From Candidatus Omnitrophota bacterium (GTDB lineage Bacteria; Hinthialibacterota; Hinthialibacteria; Hinthialibacterales; JAKPRU01): 9,917 bases of DNA. Position numbers and translations under genes: made by a program. The stretch's first letter is position 1. Each line of letters opens with the position of its first letter. Shown here one piece after another: positions 5,762 to 9,917 of this stretch. The stretch is taken from assembly GCA_029557025.1 (NCBI GenBank), contig JAKPRU010001262.1, positions 1 to 9,917 of the forward strand, in the 5' to 3' direction. The notes beneath the pieces were generated by a model. The model did not search any database and was not told the DNA's origin. It worked only from the letters and a program-made list of their open reading frames with translations.

Positions 5762-7591
5762 GTGATCCCGATTCTCTTTCTCATACTCGTTCTCAGCCCA
5801 CTGCAATTGGAGATTACTCCGCTCGACTGGCCGACAGAGGAATCCAGGCAGTTGGAGCGAGAGCTGCGCAGCCGGGGTATTCCGATCCTTCGGGTAATTG
5901 ACGTGCGAACCTCGGATATCGCTCCTCTGCCGGAAATCAGGAAATACATCCGTTTACCCCTGCCGGAGGACACCCGTGTGTTGCTGGTCGATGGCTCCAG
6001 CCCGGCTTTCAATGAGCAGTTTGCGGTGCGTCTCCAGCCGGACGGGAACACTCAGAGTATCGACGGATTCACACAGGGACGCCTGATCGCCGTCCGTGTT
6101 CCCGGCTCGCTTGAGAAACGATTCAATGAGGTGTTTCGTCATGAGTTGGTTCATGCGTACCTGAATGTCGTCGCGCCGGGGAGGAATCTGCCGCCGTGGT
6201 TGGAAGAGGGACTGGCCTGCTATTTCTCCGGCAGTCCCAATCATCTGAACCATGAAACATATCGCCTTTATGAGCGCGACATGCGGTACCTGTTTGACCA
6301 CTACTCAGATCGGGTTCCGTATTTCCTGGCCGATGCCCTCTCCTCCATGGATGCCAACGACGCGCTTTTTCTGCATCTCCGCATTCCTGATTCGGTCCGT
6401 TTGCATATTATGCGGCTGTCCTGGGAGAACGCCCTGTGGATTTCGATTCTTCTGGTTCCCCTGTTGGCATTTATATTCGGCAGATTTCTCAGCGAGTTGC
6501 TCTATCCATGGTATGTCGGGGCACGACGCAGATATCTTGGATATCGATATATGAAACGTCTCAGACAACTGGGGCGGAGAGTGTGTTCGGAGATTCCGCA
6601 TCCTGTGGTGGAATTTCTTGCCGCTGCACAAAAAGCGGCAAGGCAAGCGGGTCTTGCAAGGCGGTCTGCCGAACGGCTGGGGCATCGTCTGCATGAGATT
6701 TCCTGTAGATTTCTTGATTGCGCGGATTCTCTTGTCACATATTTCGCCCCCCGTTTCCCCGGATTCGGCGTTTATATGAATGCGTTGGGGGAGGCGCTCC
6801 ATACCATTCATGTACTTCGTTACGCCGGTTCCGGGATTTTATCCGGCCTTGCGCGAGAAAAAGCCGGTCCCGTGCTGATGGAAGAAGCGCTGGCAGGGAT
6901 GGACCGGGCAATTTCGGCAATCAGCGAGATGGCGCTTGCTCGACCGTCCTTTCCACCCGACCGATGCGTTCGAAGATGGATCGGCGCCCAAGAGGACTGG
7001 AAAAGGGAACGGGAACAGCTGCGCGCGTTATGGGCCGAGACAGTGAGCGAGTTTGAGGCTTTGCGCGGAATGTGCAGAGAATTGGGAGAGTATTCGTCCG
7101 ATCTGTCAATCCTACCCGAATCCTCGCCGGTCTTGGGGAGGGGCCTTTCGGAGACATCTTCGGATGTTCATCCGCTGATCGCATACGGAATGGCGGTTCG
7201 GGATGCGCTTGACCAATGGCAAGCGGGGATGCTCTCTCTGCCGGAAGCGGTGGAAACCATACGCCATGCGGAGCAGAGACGGTTTCAGGATTTCCGAACC
7301 TGGATCGAGGACCGGCATACCAGAGCGCTCTTTCGCGGCGACCAAAGGATTGCGGAGTTTGTCGAGGCGCTGGCGCAAGGGAACATGGGAGATCCGGCGC
7401 GACGATGGGCGTATCAGGACTTTGTTCCGCGTACCCGCCGAGAAGGGTATTTGCGTTGGCTTTGTCCGCCTGATGCCCTGGAGGCCGCGTCATTTGCGCT
7501 GTTTTTCTGCATTTTCGGTGGATCCTGGGTGTATCTCCGGCGCTTCTGTGCGTTCTTTCTTCAAGGTGTGGATCGTTTGCTTGGAGGATAA
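5762..7591 (+). CDS. Membrane-anchored HExxH metallopeptidase-like protein (peptidase MA-like)
   Basis: This 609-residue protein has a gluzincin core: HELVH (His127, Glu128, His131) and, 17 residues on, PPWLEEGLA with Glu149 as the likely third zinc ligand. Residues 1-12 are strongly hydrophobic and may be a signal peptide or anchor. A clear membrane segment at about 224-247 is followed by Arg255-Arg257 and more basic residues, so by the positive-inside rule the peptidase domain (20-220) faces outward and residues 250-570 face the cytosol. That large region is alpha-helical, with possible coiled coil near 410-440. A second hydrophobic segment lies at 573-592, close to the C-terminus. GTG 5762 is the first possible start because TAA lies in frame just upstream; GGAA is 6 bases before it. 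The peptidase domain resembles the peptidase-MA group, but I do not recognise the C-terminal region. Substrate unknown. Confidence 0.8.
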   Translation: MIPILFLILVLSPLQLEITPLDWPTEESRQLERELRSRGIPILRVIDVRTSDIAPLPEIRKYIRLPLPEDTRVLLVDGSSPAFNEQFAVRLQPDGNTQSIDGFTQGRLIAVRVPGSLEKRFNEVFRHELVHAYLNVVAPGRNLPPWLEEGLACYFSGSPNHLNHETYRLYERDMRYLFDHYSDRVPYFLADALSSMDANDALFLHLRIPDSVRLHIMRLSWENALWISILLVPLLAFIFGRFLSELLYPWYVGARRRYLGYRYMKRLRQLGRRVCSEIPHPVVEFLAAAQKAARQAGLARRSAERLGHRLHEISCRFLDCADSLVTYFAPRFPGFGVYMNALGEALHTIHVLRYAGSGILSGLAREKAGPVLMEEALAGMDRAISAISEMALARPSFPPDRCVRRWIGAQEDWKREREQLRALWAETVSEFEALRGMCRELGEYSSDLSILPESSPVLGRGLSETSSDVHPLIAYGMAVRDALDQWQAGMLSLPEAVETIRHAEQRRFQDFRTWIEDRHTRALFRGDQRIAEFVEALAQGNMGDPARRWAYQDFVPRTRREGYLRWLCPPDALEAASFALFFCIFGGSWVYLRRFCAFFLQGVDRLLGG

Positions 7592-7629
7592 AAACGTACA
7601 GGGAATCTGAAAATGAGGTTGTTCACGTA

Positions 7630-7658
7630 TGGACGAGCGGGCGGAATTATGTCATAAT
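7630..7658 (+). promoter_or_regulatory. Weak candidate promoter before the TPR gene
   Basis: TGGACG (7630-7635), a 17-base spacer and CATAAT (7653-7658) match the sigma70 boxes at 4 and 5 of 6 positions. They precede the TPR gene by about 180 bases. Just downstream, TCGGGG (7675-7680) and CCCCGA (7682-7687) form an odd-length palindrome that could be an operator. This is suggestive only. Confidence 0.3.
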
Positions 7659-7836
7659 ATGTTTAGTATACGAGTCGGGGTCCCCGATTCCTTGTGCGGC
7701 ATGGTATTGGAAGGCGGTAAGGCGACGCGAAACCGGCAGCGCGTTCGTCGGTTGAGATATCGGGGAATCCGGCGGGGTTGCGTGAACCCGTCACCAACCT
7801 GCGGACGCGGCTGACTTGGATGATTGGGCATTCATC

Positions 7837-9213
7837 ATGGCACAACCGTCCAGCTTCCTGTATCACTACCGTCATGGACTGAACCTCTTCCAGAGCGGCC
7901 ACTACGAAGAGGCGCTTTCTGCTTTAAAAAATGCCCTCCTGATGGAACCTAATTTCCCGGATGCTTATGTCGCCATTGCGAAAATTCATGATGAACTGGG
8001 AAATTACGAAGACAGCATTTCTCTGTACAAAAAGCTGGAGCGGATGCTCCCGAACGACCTGGAAATCTCCAAACGTCTGGCAGCGGCCTATGAGAAATCG
8101 GGCGACAAAAAACGCGCTGTCCGGAAGATGAGACAGGTGGTTCGAAGCAATCCCCATGACACCCAGGCCCGATACCAACTCGCCCGGTGGCTGATTGCAG
8201 ACCGGAGATTCCGGGCAGCGAACTCTCTTCTCCGTAAGGGAATCCGTGTCGTGGGAACCTGCGCGGAGTTTTACAATCTCCTGGGCGAAATCCGGCGTTA
8301 CCAGAAAAAACTCGAGATGGCCCAGGAGTATTATGAACAATGCCTGGAAATCGATCCGGACCATTCGGCCGCGAAACGCGGGATCAGCCAGGTAATTCGA
8401 GCCATGGATGCCGGAGACGCCGCCGTCGCCTCCGATCAGGATTCCCAGGACACAGAAGCCCGGGAAGAGCTGGTTGAAGCGGCCCAGCTGTTCACGGATG
8501 GCAAATACGATGTGGCGATCGTCAAACTCCAGGCGCTCCGGGAGAAACGAGCGGTAAGACGTCAGGCGTCCATTCTGTTGGGCTTGGCTTATGTCAGAAA
8601 AAGCCTGTTCAAACGGGCACGCGATATCTTTTATGATCTGGCCAATACAATGCGCCCGGAGACTCTTGTCCTGTTCAACCTGGGGCTTACGTCCAATCGG
8701 ATCGGGGAATATGAGGTTGCCATTCGCGCATTGACAGAAGCGCTGGAGGCCGACCCGGAATACTATGAGGCCCTGCTGGAATTAGGATTTGCCTACCAGC
8801 GAACCGACAATATCAAGAAAGCCAGGGAAACCTATCTGCGGGCCATTCGCCTGACCGCAAGCGATCCGCGAGCGTACGCATTGATCGCACGCCTGGAATA
8901 CGATCTGAAACACAAGAAGCAGGCGGAACAGATCCTGATGCGGGGTCTCCGAATCGACTCCCGGTCCCCCGAACTGCTTTTGACCCAGGGGTATATCCTT
9001 CTGAAAGAGAAGCAGCCCCAACGAGCCGTCGGCCCACTTCAACAATGTGTGAAACTGGCCCCCAACTCCTTTGAGGCGCACAGGAACTTGGGGCATGTGT
9101 TGGAACTGCTGGGGAACACTGTCGCGGCAGCCAAGAGCTACCGTGCGGCCTATCAGCTCAATCCCAGCGATGAGGATTGCCGTCTGCGGATCGAGCGGCT
9201 GGAGAGCCTGTGA
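7837..9213 (+). CDS. Tetratricopeptide (TPR) repeat protein
   Basis: This 458-residue protein is built almost wholly of 34-residue TPR units, about twelve in two blocks. Clear units begin at FLYHYRHGLNLFQSGHYEEAL (residues 7-27), with others near 42, 76, 110 and 143. After an Asp/Ala-rich linker (about 191-207) the rest lie near 210, 243, 277, 310, 344, 378 and 412. Typical signatures include GHYEEAL, GNYEDSISLYKKL and GEYEVAI, often ending in Pro-Asn or Pro-Asp. TPR superhelices bind partner proteins; no catalytic domain is present. There is no signal peptide or membrane segment, so it is probably a cytosolic scaffold. The ATG at 7837 is preferred over an in-frame TTG at 7816; neither has a good ribosome-binding site. 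It is convergent with the methyltransferase gene, with 22 bases between stops. Its partners are unknown. Confidence 0.88.
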   Translation: MAQPSSFLYHYRHGLNLFQSGHYEEALSALKNALLMEPNFPDAYVAIAKIHDELGNYEDSISLYKKLERMLPNDLEISKRLAAAYEKSGDKKRAVRKMRQVVRSNPHDTQARYQLARWLIADRRFRAANSLLRKGIRVVGTCAEFYNLLGEIRRYQKKLEMAQEYYEQCLEIDPDHSAAKRGISQVIRAMDAGDAAVASDQDSQDTEAREELVEAAQLFTDGKYDVAIVKLQALREKRAVRRQASILLGLAYVRKSLFKRARDIFYDLANTMRPETLVLFNLGLTSNRIGEYEVAIRALTEALEADPEYYEALLELGFAYQRTDNIKKARETYLRAIRLTASDPRAYALIARLEYDLKHKKQAEQILMRGLRIDSRSPELLLTQGYILLKEKQPQRAVGPLQQCVKLAPNSFEAHRNLGHVLELLGNTVAAAKSYRAAYQLNPSDEDCRLRIERLESL

Positions 9214-9235
9214 AGCCTTGTCTCAACGTTCTGCC

Positions 9236-9917
9236 TCACACCGGCTCCAGCAGGGTCAGGACCTCGACATGCGGGGTGTGGGGGAACATGTCGAAGGCTT
9301 TGAGGAAGAATGGGCGATAGCGACCCGCATCGGCGAATCGGGCCAGATTGTCCGCCAATGCCTTTGGATTGCAGGAAAGATACGCAATACAACATGGGGG
9401 ACAGGCATCGAGAAAGGCAAATACCTGTCTGCTCAGGCCGGCGCGCGGCGGGTCCAGGATAATAACATCTTTTTCCCGCAGATCGAACGGAGGCCATTGA
9501 ACAGAGGCAACATCCGATTGCATGACACGCACATTGCCGAGTCCGTTTTGACGGATGAATTGGTATGCCGTCTCGACATTAACCGGGTCTATCTCAATTC
9601 CAAGCACTTCCGCTGCCCTGTCGGATAGCGATCCCCCGATCAATCCCATGCCGCAATACAAATCCAAAACTCTTTCCTCTCCGCTGAGATTCAGCGTGTC
9701 CGCCAGAGTTTCGTAGATTGTTGCGGCCACCGTCAGATTCGGCTGCATAAAGGTCCGAGAATAAATCGGCGCTTCCAACCCCAAAAACCTTTCTGTGATG
9801 AAAGGCTGACCGAACACCAACTCCGAACGCAGCGGTGCGGCCACATCCGCCACTCCCGGCACGTAACTCCAGTATAACCCCGACAGTTCGGGGCAAGATT
9901 GAGCCAGATGTTTCGCC
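9236..9917 (-). CDS. RlmD/TrmA-type RNA uracil-C5 methyltransferase, C-terminal part (5' end outside window)
   Basis: The frame is open to the window edge, leaving about 227 C-terminal residues. The visible part is the SAM-dependent methyltransferase domain of the class that makes 5-methyluridine in tRNA or 23S rRNA. FMQPN (9738-9752) is the FxQxN motif. VLDLYCGMGLIGG binds SAM. DPPRAGL is the conserved loop and YLSCNPKALADNL holds the catalytic Cys (codon 9371-9373), which attacks uracil C6. HVEVLTLLEP at the end carries the conserved Glu base. The short segment before, SCPELSGLYWSYV, matches the RlmD/RumA-type region. The TRAM domain and the Fe-S cysteines lie outside the window, so rlmD, rlmCD and trmA cannot be separated. 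A GTG at 9862 is internal, not the start. It is convergent with the TPR gene. Confidence 0.9.
   Translation of the reverse strand, partial: AKHLAQSCPELSGLYWSYVPGVADVAAPLRSELVFGQPFITERFLGLEAPIYSRTFMQPNLTVAATIYETLADTLNLSGEERVLDLYCGMGLIGGSLSDRAAEVLGIEIDPVNVETAYQFIRQNGLGNVRVMQSDVASVQWPPFDLREKDVIILDPPRAGLSRQVFAFLDACPPCCIAYLSCNPKALADNLARFADAGRYRPFFLKAFDMFPHTPHVEVLTLLEPV

Noticed and set aside
6921..7493. Minus-strand frame of 190 codons inside the peptidase gene
   Set aside because: Antisense shadow within the clear coding sequence of the membrane peptidase; low-complexity Pro/Arg-rich product.
7629..7814. Small frame between the peptidase and TPR genes
   Set aside because: Arg- and Gly-rich composition without a motif, no ribosome-binding site, and likely chance reading of G+C-rich spacer.

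Overview
The window is bacterial DNA of moderate G+C content. It has compact genes on both strands, sigma70-type promoter boxes and dispersed hairpin repeats. The gene mix (Gfo/Idh/MocA oxidoreductase, a divergent DHDPS-family lyase, M42 peptidase, type-2 PyrF, TPR protein) and the GTAGGGGCA-type hairpin repeats fit an environmental or candidate-phylum bacterium. The sequence alone does not fix the taxon, and no tRNA, rRNA, CRISPR array, transposase or integrase is visible.

Left part (1-1976, all + strand): the C-terminal part of a Gfo/Idh/MocA oxidoreductase; an intact MntA-like nucleotidyltransferase of the minimal-nucleotidyltransferase antitoxin type; and the first dozen codons of the partner HEPN toxin gene. 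The HEPN reading frame runs straight into a cluster of GTAGGGGCA hairpin repeats and stops, so the antitoxin is left without its toxin. The repeats end about 20 bases before pyrF, which encodes a complete orotidine-5'-phosphate decarboxylase.

Middle part (1977-4513): a gene-free convergent spacer carrying another hairpin of the same repeat family, then two minus-strand genes. These are an M42-family metalloaminopeptidase and, downstream of it, a DHDPS/NAL-superfamily protein. The latter keeps the Schiff-base lysine but, aligned by eye, has lost most other residues needed for dihydrodipicolinate synthesis.

Right part (4514-9213, + strand): a divergent intergenic region with a very strong-looking promoter (TTGACA, 16 bases, extended TGATATAAT) preceded by two tandem 15-base palindromes. 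It leads into three genes that I cannot assign to a pathway: a protein with a four-cysteine zinc-ribbon-like motif, a membrane-anchored HExxH peptidase with a large helical C-terminal region, and a 12-repeat TPR protein. The last gene, convergent with the TPR gene and cut by the window end, is an RlmD/TrmA-type RNA uracil-C5 methyltransferase.

The points most worth a second look are the decapitated HEPN toxin at a repeat boundary, the repeat family whose stems change while pairing is kept, the active-site-divergent DHDPS homologue, the tandem palindromes in front of the strong promoter, and the membrane peptidase of unusual architecture.
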